Source: Nageia nagi
Taxonomy: Eukaryota > Pinophyta
DNA: 64,000 nt
Direction of reading: 5' to 3'
Assembly: GCA_050084985.1 (NCBI GenBank)
Contig: JBITNC010000002.1
Location: 26,908,001-26,972,000, forward strand
Of this stretch, positions 36,124 through 47,879 are shown piece after piece. A program made the translations under genes and the position numbers. The first letter of the stretch is position 1, and each line of letters begins with the position of its first letter. The notes under the pieces were generated by a model. It saw only the letters and a program-made list of their open reading frames with translations. It did no database searches and had not been told where the DNA came from.

Positions 36124-38359
36124 TTGACAAAACTCAAGAATGATTTATGGAAGCATCACTAACTGGAAATTGAATGGATTTATTTTTCATTTTCTCTTCT
36201 TCCAATTTTGTAGGAGAAAATTGTCAAGTTTGAAAAAATTGAAGGGTTGGCATCCACCACACTTCTGCTCTTCAAGTCGGATCTTCTTCATCCTTGCTGC
36301 CTCCTGTAAGCACAATCTAACAATCAAAGGTGCCTTTGGAGAATACACTCCCCCTGCATTAAAAAACTCATAAGCCACATTAAAATTTCCTTCTTAGTAA
36401 AGTTCACATTTTTATCAAAATTGCTCCATGAGTAAGCAAACCGATCATCATAAATATTGAACCAAACAACATAAATATTTTGATCACATTAAATAAAATC
36501 ATTGTGCCAAACCATAATTTCATAAATTCTCACACAAACCATTAAGCAAAATAATCCCAAATAGTGGCTAATCACATAACCAATCATCAAAAGTGCTTCT
36601 TAAATCAAGAAATCACTCTCATTCATGCATTATACAGCCAACATATGGCTGTTCATAAACTCATCTTCTTTAAGAAATATTCCTCATTAAACATTGGCAA
36701 AGACAAAATCATATTCCTCTAATAACACTCAAAATTCCAAGTAAAAATGCTAATATACATACAAATTCAGTTCAAAAAACTCACTCACATTTTCCAATTT
36801 ACAAACATCATGTCCAGCCATGAACACCCTTTTCAACAACTTCATACAACCTTCACATTTATCAACAAAGCTACATTGCAAAATAATATTTGTAATCATA
36901 ACAATTTTCTCACAATCTTCAATAAGTTCATTCTTTTAACTTTCAATATTAAAACTTTCAAAAATTATTTTTCATGCAAATAAGATGTCAACTTTGTATT
37001 CTTAAATTTGTTCAACACATTATTCTCAAATCTAAACCATGGAGTTTTTTCAAGCTTTAAACTTACACCAAACACACAAGTCCCAATTTCCAAGGTTGCC
37101 TTCAAAGCAACTTTCTCACCAAGACTTTGCAAACAACTGCTCACATTACCTATTGTTGTACATACATGTTTATTCTCCTTAATAAATTCATTTTTATCAC
37201 CAAATAATACATACTTATCATCACAACAAGCATCAAATTCATCTTTCACAAGAGTGTCTTTACTAGTCTCTTCAAACAACCACACATTCTTCAAACTAGA
37301 GGAGTAAACAATAATAGTACAATCATAAAAACTATGCAAATTAGGAAAGAAACCATCATTTTTACCAGCCAAACAATACTGAAATCACCATCAACATTCT
37401 TAACTTTTCCTCTTTTTGGAGATTCTCCAACTTCATCATTTTTCCCCCTTTGAAGAAACTTCAAAACTTGTACAAGTCTCTTCTCCACAACCTGTAACTT
37501 CAGCATCATCAAACTAATTTGCATTAGTAAATTTATCAATGCAAAATTTATTATAAACCATGATATTATCACAATCAATGTTACTATCCCCTTCAAGAGG
37601 ATCAATGGGTGTGGCCTCTTCCATGAGACAAACAATATTTGAAACTTGGTGTGCCTCTTCCATGAAACACTTAGTAAACTTTGGAACAATAAAATCATAG
37701 GATTCCCTCTCCCATTCTTCAATACATTCTTCATTCATGCAATCCACATGTGCATCTACTTCCTTTGTAACAATCAAGTACTCTTCATCATCTTCTTCTA
37801 CAATCTTACCTCTACATGAAGCACATCCTCTCTTGCCACCTCTTCCTTAAACAACATACATACCTCTTCTATGGAAGTTCTTCTCATAGACATTCCAAGT
37901 CTCTTCTTGCAAATAAATATATTCATAGGGATGCATACAAAAAACTTCACAAGACAAGGGTTCATCTTCATTTTCCACAAAGTCATCATTCATAAACTCA
38001 TAATCTTGTAGATTGTTATTCATCTCATTATAATCTAACTTACAATTCTCATCCTCAAAATGAGCATTCAATTCTCTCCAAACATCAAATGTTGTTCTAT
38101 AATTTTTAATCAAAGGAAATATATCAAATGTGATACCTCTCCTCAATTCCATGAGTGCTTTGAAATTTTGGTGTTGTTCCTCTTTCCTTCTCATTCTTTC
38201 TTCACCTTCAATATTGCTCCAATCTACTAGTTCTGCATGTCCAACCTCTACAATATCCCAAAGATCCAAACATTGCAAATAAGTTCCCATGCTCACTTTC
38301 CAAATCTAAAATTCTCTCAATCAAAGATTGGTACTGAAAGAAATTAGTATTGATATCCA
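36124..38359 (-). pseudogene. Non-autonomous element ORF, copy 1: gag-like start, unknown remainder
   Basis: One broken reading frame fills the whole internal region. After a frameshifted start (MDINTNFF, 38,359) the ORF 38,296-37,847 carries a copia gag-like N-terminal part (CLDLWDIVEVGHAELVDWS, QNFKALMELRRGITF, FDVWRELNAHFEDENCKL). The rest is unlike any pol domain: an acidic Cys-containing part (CMNEECIEEWERESYDF, MEEAHQVSN; 37,777-37,514), a part with paired cysteines (DACCDDKYVLFGDKNE; 37,372-36,965) and a basic end (36,378-36,187). No protease, integrase or RT is present, so it would depend on another element for mobility. Family unknown to me beyond the gag-like start. Confidence 0.7.
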
Positions 38360-38496
38360 TTACACTAGAGCAACAAAGAAACCCAAATAGAAATCAACCA
38401 TGAAAATATTTTTTACAAACTATTCTCAAGATCCCCACAGGTTTACTCTAACTTCTTCCATCTACCAATCTTCTTCAAACCCAGTAAATAATATGA

Positions 38497-38508
38497 GCTC
38501 TAATACCA
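38497..38508 (-). other. Primer-binding site of internal region 1
   Basis: Minus strand TGGTATTAGAGC, one change from the initiator tRNA-Met complement TGGTATCAGAGC, two bases from the LTR end. Confidence 0.85.
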
Positions 38509-38510
38509 AA

Positions 38511-39226
38511 AATAGTTTTTAAAGAGTTTCAATAAAAATCAACATTCATATGTCCTAATACAAATTCACATTCCCAAATCTATATTATTGCAAAACACCA
38601 TTAAACAACATTAACATTTATAGATTTGAGATAAGAACATATATTGGAACTAAAATCATATCTTTATTGAGATTTCAATGGTGATTAACATTTTGTCAAA
38701 TACTTTACATGCAAAATACAGTGCCAAAATGATGAATCTCATAGATCCATACTCCAACATGCCTCAATCTACCTAAAACATGAAGAATCACATGTATTTA
38801 TACAATGCCAAAGGTCTAGAATGATATCAAATATTATTAGAACCATAAAGGAAAAAAAACTAACTCTAGAAGTTGCCAATAACTCCTAGGACTATCACAA
38901 ATGAAACGCAGGGGTGTTTTTGAAATGTGGTCACATTTATTACTGACAAAACATGCAAGATCAAGGCATTTCTAGGTAAATAAGGATAGTTCTCCAGAAA
39001 ATAGCCATATTGGTGGTCAATCCTTAAGAAAATATATACATGCATATTCTTGTTGGAAATATTTCTTTAAACACTATACAATACAAAAAGAATAAACTCA
39101 ATTGGATGTATCCATAAAATGTTATACCTCCTCAAAGTTGACTGATCTATTTGAACTAGTCCAATTAGCAGAGAATTGAAAATGCAACTTTATAATTTGG
39201 TCTTCAATTGAGTTCAATTTCCAACA
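38511..39226 (-). repeat. LTR 2 of the tandem array (716 bp), shared by both units
   Basis: Sits between a primer-binding site on its left and a polypurine tract on its right, so it serves as the 5' LTR of internal region 1 and the 3' LTR of internal region 2. Terminal TGTAG is mutated to AATAG on the plus strand. Confidence 0.9.
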
Positions 39227-39241
39227 TTCTCCCCCTTGATG
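39227..39241 (-). other. Polypurine tract of internal region 2
   Basis: Minus strand CATCAAGGGGGAGAA, identical to 36,109-36,123. Confidence 0.8.
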
Positions 39242-41479
39242 CTAAAAAAACTCAAGAATGAGTTATGTAAGCATCACTAATTGAAAATTGAATGGATTTA
39301 TTTCATTTTCTCTTCTTCCAATTTTGTAGTAGAAAATTGTCAAGTTTGGAAAAATTGATAGGTTGGCATCAACCACACTTTCACTCTTCAAGCAGGATCT
39401 TCTTCATCTTTGCTATGTACTATAAGAACAATCTCACAATCAATCCTTTCGAGAATACACTCCCCCTACATCAAAAAACTCATAAGCCACATTAAAATTT
39501 CTTTTCTCAATAAAGTTCACTTTTTTATCAAAATTGCTCCATGAGTAAGCAAACTAATCATAACCAATATTGAACCAAACAACATCAATATGTTGATCAC
39601 ATTGACTCAATTCATTATGTTAAACCATAATTTCACAAATTATCACACAAACCATTAAGAAAAATAATCCCAAACATTGGCTAATCGCATAACCAATCAT
39701 TAAAAGTGTTTCTTCAATCATGAAATCACTCTCATTCATGTATTGTACAACCAACATATGGCTTTCCATAAACTCATCATTCTTTAAGAAACATTCCTCA
39801 TTAAACATTAGCAAAGATAAAACCATATCCCTCCAATAACACTCAAAATTCCAAGTAAAAATGCCAATGTACATACAAAATTTAGCTTCAAAAAACTCAC
39901 TCACATTTTGCAATTTACAAACATAATGTTCAACCATGAAATCCCTTTCAAAAACTTCATCCAACCTTCACATTCATTAACAAAGCTACATTGCAAAATA
40001 GTATTTGTAATCATAACAATTTTCTCACAATCTTCAACAAGTTTCATTCTTTTAACTTTCAATATTGGAACTTTCAAACATTATTTTCTGTGTAAATAAG
40101 AATTCAACTTTGCATTATTAAATTTGTTCAACACATTATTCTCAAATCTGAACCATGCATTCTTTTCAAGCTTTAAACTTACACCAAACGCACTAGTCCC
40201 AATTTCCAATGTTGCCTTCAAGGCAACTTTCTCACCAAGACTTTGTAAACAATAATTGTTCACATTACCTACTGTTGTACATTCATGTTATTCTCCTCAA
40301 TAAATTCATTTTTCTCACCAAATAATGCATATTTATCATCACAACAAGCATCAAATTCATCTTTCACAAGAAAGTCTTTACTAGTCTCTTCAAACAACCA
40401 CACATTCTTCAAACTAGAGGAGTAACAACAGTAGTACAATCATAAAAACTATGCAAATTAGGAAAGAAACCATCATTTTTACCATCCAAATCAGCCTTTA
40501 CAAGACTGAAATCACCATAAACATTCTTAAATTTTCCCCTTTTTGGATATTCTCCAACTTCATCATTCTTTTCCCCCCTTTGGAGGAACTTTAAAACTTA
40601 TGCAAGTCTCTTCTCCACAACTTGTAACTTCAACATCGTCAAACTTATTTGCATTAGTAAATTTATCAACAAAAAATTTATTATCAACTAGTATATTATC
40701 GCATTCAATGTTACTATCAAATTCAAGAGGATCAATGGGTGTATACTCTTCCATGAGAAAAATAACATTTGAAACTTGGTGTGCCTCTTCCATGAAACAC
40801 TTAGTAAATTTTGAACAAAAAAATCATGGGATTACCTCTCCCATTCCTCAATACATTCTTAATTCATGCACTTCAAATGTGCATCTGATTCCTTTGAAAT
40901 AATCAAGTACTCCTTATCATCTTCTTCTACAATCTTGCCTCTACATGAAGCAAATCCTCTCTTGCCACCTCTTCCTTAGGCAGAATACACACCTCTTCTT
41001 TGGAGGTTCTTCTCATATACATTCCAAGTCTCTTCCTACAAATAAACATATTCACAAGGCTGCACACAAGAAAAGGGCTCATATTCCTTTCCCATAAAGT
41101 AATAATTCATAAACTCATAATCTTGTAGATTGCTATTCATCTCATTACAATCTAACTTACAATTATCATCCTCAAAATGAGCATTGAATTCTCTCCAAAC
41201 ATCAAATGTTATTCTACAATTTTTAATCAAATGAAATATATAAAATGTTACACCTCTCCTCAATTCCATGAGTGCTTTTCAATTTTGGTGTTGTTTCTCT
41301 TTCCTTGTCATTCTTTCTTCACCTTCAATGCTACTCCAATCTACTGGTTTTGCATATCCAACCTCTACAATATCCCAAAGATCCAAACACTCTAAACAAG
41401 TTTCCATCTTCACTTTCCAAATTTGGAATTCCTCTCCATAAAACATTGGTACTGGAAATAAATTAGTACTAATAGCCAT
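39242..41479 (-). pseudogene. Non-autonomous element ORF, copy 2: gag-like start, unknown remainder
   Basis: Same organisation as copy 1 with different breaks. The start is better preserved: MAISTNLFPVPMFYGEEF at 41,479, then FQIWKVKMETCLECLDLWDI, a standard copia gag opening. Open stretches continue at 41,269-41,036 and 40,793-40,563. A part better kept than in copy 1 lies at 39,964-39,620: about 115 residues rich in Cys, Met and Phe, ending in a hydrophobic segment (YAISQCLGLFFLMVCVIICE) that could span a membrane. No pol domain is present. The two copies show the ancestral ORF was of the order of 700 codons. Confidence 0.7.
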
Positions 41480-41615
41480 TACACTATAGTAACAAAGAAA
41501 CCCAAATAGAAATCAACCATGAAAATATTTTTTACAAACTATTCTCAAGATCCCCACAGGTTTACTCTAACTTCTTCCATCTACCAAGCATCTTCAAACC
41601 CATTAAATCATATGT

Positions 41616-41627
41616 GCTCTGATACCA
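41616..41627 (-). other. Primer-binding site of internal region 2
   Basis: Minus strand TGGTATCAGAGC, an exact initiator tRNA-Met complement, two bases from the LTR end at 41,630. Confidence 0.9.
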
Positions 41628-41629
41628 AA

Positions 41630-41906
41630 TGTATTTTTTAAAGAGTTTAAATAAAATTCAACATTCAATATTTGCAATACAAATTCACATTCCCAAATCT
41701 ATTTTATTGCAAAACACCATTGAACAACATTAACATTTACAGATTTGAGATAAGAACATATGTTGGAACTGAAATCATATCTTTATTGAGGCTTCAATGG
41801 TGATTAACATTCTATCAAACACTTTAAATGCAAACTATAGTGCCAAAATGGTGGATCTCATATATCCATACTTCAACATGCCTCAATCTACATAAAAGAT
41901 GAAGGG
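41630..41906 (-). repeat. LTR 3 of the tandem array, left part
   Basis: Matches the first part of LTR 1 and LTR 2 and stops at the AAGGG target duplication of Element C (41,902-41,906). It continues at 61,483. Confidence 0.9.
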
Positions 41907-43023
41907 TGTGTATATTGAATTGTGCACCTAAAATGCAATTTAGCCAGATAAATCATTCAACATAATAAATCAAAACACATTCAATATTACACATCAATAA
42001 TAATGCAGATATTATCTCTAAAAAAGATTTTGATGAAATTTAATACAATAAGAGATTGTTATCGATCTGTATGAATCGGTATCGATTGATTATTGATCGA
42101 TAACGATCGTTATGGATCGGCAATGATCTACGTATGGATCGGTAGCGATCAATGGTCTCCCACTATTATTGTGATCTTTGTAAAATTTTAGCTTTTATCA
42201 TCGATCTGATGAATCACCGTCGATCGATCTCTAAATCGTTGACGATTTATGGCACTATATTGAACTTTTTGCAAAATTTTGAAATGTTTGTATCTCTTCC
42301 TGGTTATTTTCCTTCATGTTTGCTTCTATCATTCTTTTCCTGTATTGACCCTACACATAGAAAATGAATGAAACATCAAAGCATACCTGCTAATACATAT
42401 GAATCAGAAGTAAATAACATAATATTAAAATATACTTGATAGTAGATTTGTTATTGATCAAGCTTCTAATCTTTGCTAACAAACTTTTGGTTTAATTTCT
42501 ACAGAGCTTCGTAATAGTAAATTTGGGTCCCTTTGTTCGCATATAGAGCTTGTATTTATAAGCTCAAAAGTTTGTTATTCATTTGTTTTGTCGTCACAAG
42601 ATTCCAGATAACATCCCATATGAAATTTTGAGGTGTTATTATCTCAAATCCACATCCATAATTCTAAACTGTGCGTACTAGGCTATTCTAGGCTTAGATT
42701 TTTCTATTTTTGAATTATTCAGGGATCATCAACGATTCTAGAGGATCGTTAATAATCATGATGGATCGTCAACGATTGTTTAGTAAATTTTATACTAATA
42801 TTAGAATGATCACCCAATGATCATTTTTTAATGAAAAGGGGTCATATGACCACTCGTTTTGCATCTACTCGAAAAGATCTATCCAATAATAGAGTTTTAA
42901 AGCTTGTTTGAGGCTTGTATAAGGAGTTATAATCATTTTAATGTGATATATGTTAGAAAGATACTTATTTTATTTATTTATATGTTGTTAAACTAAATGT
43001 AGGGTTTATTTTGAGTGTCTACA
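41907..43023 (-). repeat. 3' LTR of Element C
   Basis: On the minus strand it begins TGTAGACACTC at 43,023 and ends ATATACACA at 41,907. It carries three clusters of a GATCG-rich quasi-palindromic motif (42,057-42,155; 42,199-42,252; 42,721-42,782). Confidence 0.92.
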
Positions 43024-43037
43024 TTTTGCCCCTTTTT
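43024..43037 (-). other. Polypurine tract of Element C
   Basis: Minus strand AAAAAGGGGCAAAA immediately before the LTR start. Confidence 0.85.
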
Positions 43038-43539
43038 GAATTATCAATCGAAGATGAGGTTGATAATTTCAAAATATATATAATGAGAAGCCTTGTTGTT
43101 TGATTATATTTTGCTACTTTTCTATGATATAAGTTTTGACTCAATTTCTCAAATGAATCAAAATTTTAATTTATCAAATTATGATAAAATGTGTTTTCCT
43201 TTAACATTTGATATAGTTTTGAAAACAAATTTGAATATACTTCAAAAGTGACTATTTTCGGTATGATGATGTATTGAGCTTGTGTGATAGTTGCATGACA
43301 TTTCTATTATTGTCATTTTGCATGTCTAAGTGCACCTATACCGTATAAGTTTTTTTTAGTATATGAATTTTAATGGTGTTGTCCTTTATCTCGACAACGA
43401 GGTTTCAAGATGATCTCCTGTAACAAGGATACATCACATTTTATCTCCTTTGATATTTGTAAATATTAACGATATTTTTAAGAAATATCATCAGAATCCT
43501 CTTTTTTTTTTTTAATTGATACATTCTGAAAATGATATT

Positions 43540-43810
43540 GTAATACATCAAAACTACACTTATGTCAATCTCCATACTATTGCTATTTATGGTAATTGCA
43601 TGACAAGACTCTAGTTTGTCTTTGCATACCAAAGCAAGTATGTGATATTAAGCTTATTTGATGTATGCAATTTTGAGATAGTGATGTTGTATATCAAAAA
43701 CTTCACTTGTTTTTATCTAGATACTGTGTGCTATTTATAGCACTTGCATGAAAAGACTCTAGTTTGTTTATGCATGCCAAAGCGAGTATGTGATAGGAAG
43801 CTTATTTTGT
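43540..43810. repeat. Degenerate tandem repeat, period 148 bp
   Basis: The phrase 'agactctagtttgt' and its surroundings recur at about 43,605 and 43,753 (spacing 148 bp). A more decayed third copy may start near 43,290. Confidence 0.7.
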
Positions 43811-44314
43811 ATATACAAGTCATCTTTCACTTTTCTTTGCTTTTGTCCTAGCAGAATGGGTTTCATGATGATCTTTTACATCCTGTGCTTGTTTTGCCAT
43901 CTGAGCTCAAACTTAGTCTAATCTGCTTTTTGTATTTGACTTAGTCAAGGATCGTTGACGATCTTCCTAGGATCGTTGACAATCATAAAGTAATTGTCGT
44001 CAATTTGTATAGTAAAAATACTATCTTTATAATAGTATATTTTGCTAAAAATATCTTAGTTTCTTGTGTTTAGACTTGTTTTGATGGCAATTTTAATTAT
44101 TTTACCCTAGTAAGTTTACTCAATACTAGTCCTTCATGTGCTGATGTGTTTGGCAGTCATGTGACATTGGAGCATTCTTCTAGGCAAAAAATAATGTAAT
44201 TTATAATTTGTTCACTTTCATCTTAGTGAATGAAGCTTTTAATTTTGTCTATACACAAATAAATTTTAAAATATTTAAAGAAAATATACTTCATATTATA
44301 CATTTTCATATGAG

Positions 44315-44400
44315 TGTGAAATCGTTGATGATCAGTTTGAAATCATTGACGATCAGTGAGAAATCGTTGACGATCAGTGTAACGATCGCTGATGATCCCT
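44315..44400. repeat. Near-tandem GATCGTTGACGATC-like motif cluster
   Basis: Four copies of the form 'aaatcgttgacgatcag' with one or two changes, spaced about 20-22 bp. Each is a near-palindrome. Related copies occur in the LTRs, at 43,944-44,005, in the intron of the antisense gene (44,805-44,900) and in the leader at 60,108-60,190. Confidence 0.8.
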
Positions 44401-44521
44401 GACACGAGGGTTTTAAAAGAAAATAGTTTTACTTTTGATTTTTTACTTTTCATTTGCTTTTTCGCTTTTGTCTTTTCTTACTTGTCATTTTCGTTTCTTT
44501 ACCAAATTTTTAGCGAGTTAG

Positions 44522-47048
44522 ATGGCGCCACGCAAGAGGATTTCGCAGAAAGGCAAATCAATCTCTAAAGAGGTATTATACCCATCCATTTCTTTGTTTT
44601 ATTTTATGGGGTTTTTTTTTTTTAGGAACTAGGTTAATATTAATAGTTAAAAATGTTTATATATGTTTTAACATGATGTAGGTTGTATTATCATAGGGTC
44701 TTTATGGTTTTTATATTTGTTTGTATGTGTATTTTTAAAACCCTAGCCGAGGGTTTACACCTCAGCTTTGGTTTTTATAGAGTCATTAGCAATTTTAACA
44801 ATCACCAATGATCTCTTCAGAATCGTCATCGATTTAACGATCGACAATGATCTCTTAGAAGTCATTGTCAATCACTTAACACGATCGACGGTGATCATAA
44901 AACAAATATTTTTTTTTAATGTATGCTTAGAATAATTAATCAACTTAAATATCATTGTTTTGGTATGTCATGTTTTAAAAATATTATATACTAAAATTTT
45001 ATGTCTATCTTTTTAGGTTTCAGAGGTTTTTACTTCTAGGGGTCATTACCCTCAGATTCTCCATGACCTTAATGGTCAAATACCTGACACAGATCATGTT
45101 TTTCTTCATGATGTTGGTTTTGGAACAGCCCCATATATGGGTCGTATCCAAAGGGACCTCATAGTTTTAGCTACACTTTTTGAGAGATGGGATCTGGTGA
45201 TTAATGCTTTTCATCTCCCTACTGGTCCTATCACTATTACAGTGGAGGACATTCATTGCATTTTGAGACTTCCAATCTGAGGCATGGATATTATTCTTCT
45301 ATAGACTAAAGAGGAGGCTCGACCATTGGTGAGCGAGCTTTTTGGGGAGGATGTAGTTGAGGAGTTGATGGTGCAGATTCAGGTAAGAGGCCTGATGTAT
45401 TATCAGTTTTGGCAAGGATTATCAGAGGAGGAGCATCCTGCATATCTTCACGTTACTTATCTCGTGGGATGTATCATGTGTTATGGTGCACTAGATGCTA
45501 GTGGTGGGAGATTTTCTTTGGGATCTGATGGGTGTACTCCATCAGATGATTACTTTGAGGATCACTTCTACTTGGGCCCCTTCATTATTAGCCCTTATTT
45601 ATATGGAGCTTTATTTATTGGTACGAACTCCTAGAGCTATAGTTGCTACAACACTTATTTTACATGCTTGGGCATATGAGCATATTTATCCTTGTCAGCC
45701 TTTAAGATTACCTGATCCTACATATACCACTTATAGATATACATCAAGTATTCAACGTTGGAGCCATTTACTAGTTATTCCGTGCAGGGATGGCATTCGA
45801 AGAGACATCACTTTTTACAGGTAGCTCTTGACCAGTTTGATTCCTAGTTAGATTCGATGGAGGATTAGTTTACAGATTATTGATTTTGTTGAGACTAGTT
45901 TCCATTTATATGGGACTAGACAAGTGTTATTTTTATAGGGTCCTTGAGCAGGTATCATAGAGCATTTTCATTATGATTGGTTTCATCGATAGTTCAGCCT
46001 TTCTCAGGACATTCCACCTCCACCCCTTTGATATCTTCATCCAGGGGATGCTCCTGTATCAGGTGTTTCTTTGTTGACTTATTCACCTATGGTTCTTAGA
46101 GCTGGTGAGGATATCCTAGATGAGGATGTACCTATGGATGATGTGTGGACTTCAAAGGCTTTTGCATCATGGTGGGATACTAAGCTGGCAAATTTTTTTG
46201 GGAGTGAGGCGACCAGTGAGCATCCTACTTAGAGAACTTGGGTGGATATAGCTCTAGAGGTAGTGACTGAGGAGCCTACTGGTATTGTTGGTGGAAATGA
46301 TTTTACTATGAAGGATTTTGAGGGTTTTGATGCTAGGGGTGTGACTGGAGAGGTTTCAGATACTGAAGAGGGTAGGTTTCAGTAGCCTAAGGTTCCTACT
46401 CATACTACTTTTGAGCAAGGGGAGTCTAGTGGGAGGAGTGTTGCTTCTTATGAGGCTGAGATCGTAGAGCTTCAGTATGTGATTGAAGAGCTTCACACTC
46501 TTGAGGATGATTCTACTTTGGAGTTAGCTAGTTTGAGAGGAGATATTGCTTCCATGAGGACTAAGATGATAGCTCTCAAACATTTAGATAGCACTCGCAT
46601 GAGATATAGATCTAAGCGAGATACTCTTCGTCGATCTTTGATGGATGCTACTGCTCATATTACTGAGTTATCTAGTGGGGTTGCAGATCTAAGTGTCGAT
46701 ACTTCAATTCCTTCTATAGATGAGCATGCAGATCAATTGAGGGAGCGTGATTACTATCACAGGGCTATGGAGCTTTGGTTACCTAGTTTCTTGAGATATT
46801 CTTTAGATGGTCCTAGTTCACCACCTAGACCAGCACCAAGGTTTCCTCGTTCACTAGTTTCAGGTGTCTTAGGTCATTCTAGGAGTCAAGGTTGACATGT
46901 AGCATCAGTTTCTCGATCTCAATCTACTGCTAGGGGTGTATCTCCTAGGACATATGCTATAGGTTTGAGATCTGTTACTAGGGATGAGGGTTTTTTAGAT
47001 CATCCTGGCGATCCTCATGATGATGTTGTATCTACTGGAGGACATTGA
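44522..47048 (+). pseudogene. Antisense spliced gene with plant mobile domain (PMD)
   Basis: Exon 1 (44,522-44,572) encodes MAPRKRISQKGKSISKE. A GT-AG intron of 444 bp (44,573-45,016) follows and the frame continues with VSEVFTSRGHYPQIL. The exon 2 start is a plant-mobile-domain (aminotransferase-like, MAIN/MAIL-type): LFERWDLVINAFHLPTGPIT, then EDIHCILRLPI. Later come LHAWAYEHIYPCQP (45,660) and an IRW block (45,850). A coiled-coil-like region follows (EAEIVELQYVIEELHTLEDD, 46,458-46,690), then a Ser/Arg/Pro-rich tail to TGA at 47,046. One frameshift lies near 45,615. Eleven premature stops are all TAG or TGA. The gene is antisense to the retrotransposon but inside its LTRs, so it is cargo. 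PMD proteins are known as plant nuclear silencing factors and from transposons; its role here is inferred. Confidence 0.8.
44573..45016 (+). other. Intron of the antisense PMD gene
   Basis: GT at 44,573, T-rich tract and AG at 45,015-45,016, phase 0 on both sides. It contains a GATCG motif cluster at 44,805-44,900. Splicing is predicted from frame and domain continuity only. Confidence 0.6.
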
Positions 47049-47694
47049 TATTCTATTTTTGATGATATATATATAATGTTCTTTTATTTCTTGTTATTAT
47101 GGCTCACGTTGCTATGATGATTATGAGGTTATAGTTTCTTGATGTACTACTTAGATTATTTTTATTGTTTGATAGATAGACTGATGATATGTTATGGTAT
47201 TTCTATGATTCTTGATGCATGGTCTTACATTTTATGTATGCTTAAAATTATGATAAAATAACTTATGATGTCATGTTATGTAGGTTATAATAAACATAAT
47301 TGTCTTTTAATTACTTGATGATGAATAGATGTTAATGATAGATGTAACTTTCAGAATGTATGATGCATAGATATAATTGTGAACTATATGATGTATAATT
47401 TTGAGGATACTTTTTATAATTTTTAAATAATGATAAAATATATAACATATATCAACAAATTAATTTGATGATGTTACTAATCTCAAAATTAATTTAATAA
47501 TAAGTACAATTATAGTTGCCATAAACAATAAATCTAATTTATAATTTTAATAAGTTAAGTTACTTTAAGTTATTGATAACATGGAATAACATAGTTGTTT
47601 GAATAACTGATTTATTATAAATTGTAGATAATTAACCTGTTAATTAATTCAATAATTAATAACATATTTTCTGAATATTTTTGCGAAATCAGAT

Positions 47695-47860
47695 GCATCA
47701 TTTTCCGCACTTGGCAATTTTACAATAAAACACTCCACACAACAAACTATACATGAATATCAACTATATCTTGGTTTATTGTATTTTTTACGGAATCAGA
47801 GCTCATCATCTTCCGCACTTGGCAATTTTCTACAATAAACCACTTTACATAATAAACTAA
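47695..47860. repeat. Imperfect repeat, period about 118 bp
   Basis: The block 'ttccgcacttggcaatttt' followed by 'acaataaa' occurs at about 47,701 and 47,820. Confidence 0.7.
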
Positions 47861-47879
47861 TTATTTATGGATATTTATG

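Larger units (their letters stand above)
43038..44521 (+). promoter_or_regulatory. Upstream region of the antisense gene
   Basis: About 1.5 kb without coding signal between the polypurine tract and the antisense start codon. It holds a degenerate tandem repeat (about 43,540-43,810) and two clusters of the GATCGTTGACGATC-like motif (43,944-44,005 and 44,315-44,400, the latter with four near-tandem copies). A TATA-like TTTTAAAAG lies at about 44,411, roughly 110 bp before the ATG. Promoter function is inferred only from position. Confidence 0.45.

Noticed and set aside
36965-37372. Overlapping ORFs on both strands around 37,000-37,300
   Set aside because: The plus-strand ORF is a shadow. Only the minus frame agrees with the second copy at about 40,450-40,080 and with the element's orientation.
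39620-39964. Retroviral-type envelope gene in the non-autonomous copia element
   Set aside because: A single hydrophobic segment and several cysteines are not enough. I see no signal peptide or cleavage site, so it is reported only as a membrane-anchor-like stretch.
42152-42367. 71-codon ORF repeated at 60,607-60,822
   Set aside because: The two copies are the same place in the two LTRs of Element C, and no related protein pattern is seen. The repetition reflects LTR identity.
41907-43023. Element C as a non-autonomous element built only from LTR and the antisense gene
   Set aside because: A complete, readable gag-pol set with proper primer site and polypurine tract lies between the same LTRs on the minus strand.
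44315-44400. CRISPR-like array from the regularly spaced GATCG motif
   Set aside because: Repeats are short and variable, spacers are only a few bases, and the context is a plant retrotransposon.
44522-47048. Antisense PMD gene as a normal host gene into which the retrotransposon inserted
   Set aside because: It lies wholly between the two LTRs, near the polypurine tract, with a single target duplication outside, and shares the element's GATCG motif. It is therefore cargo of the element.
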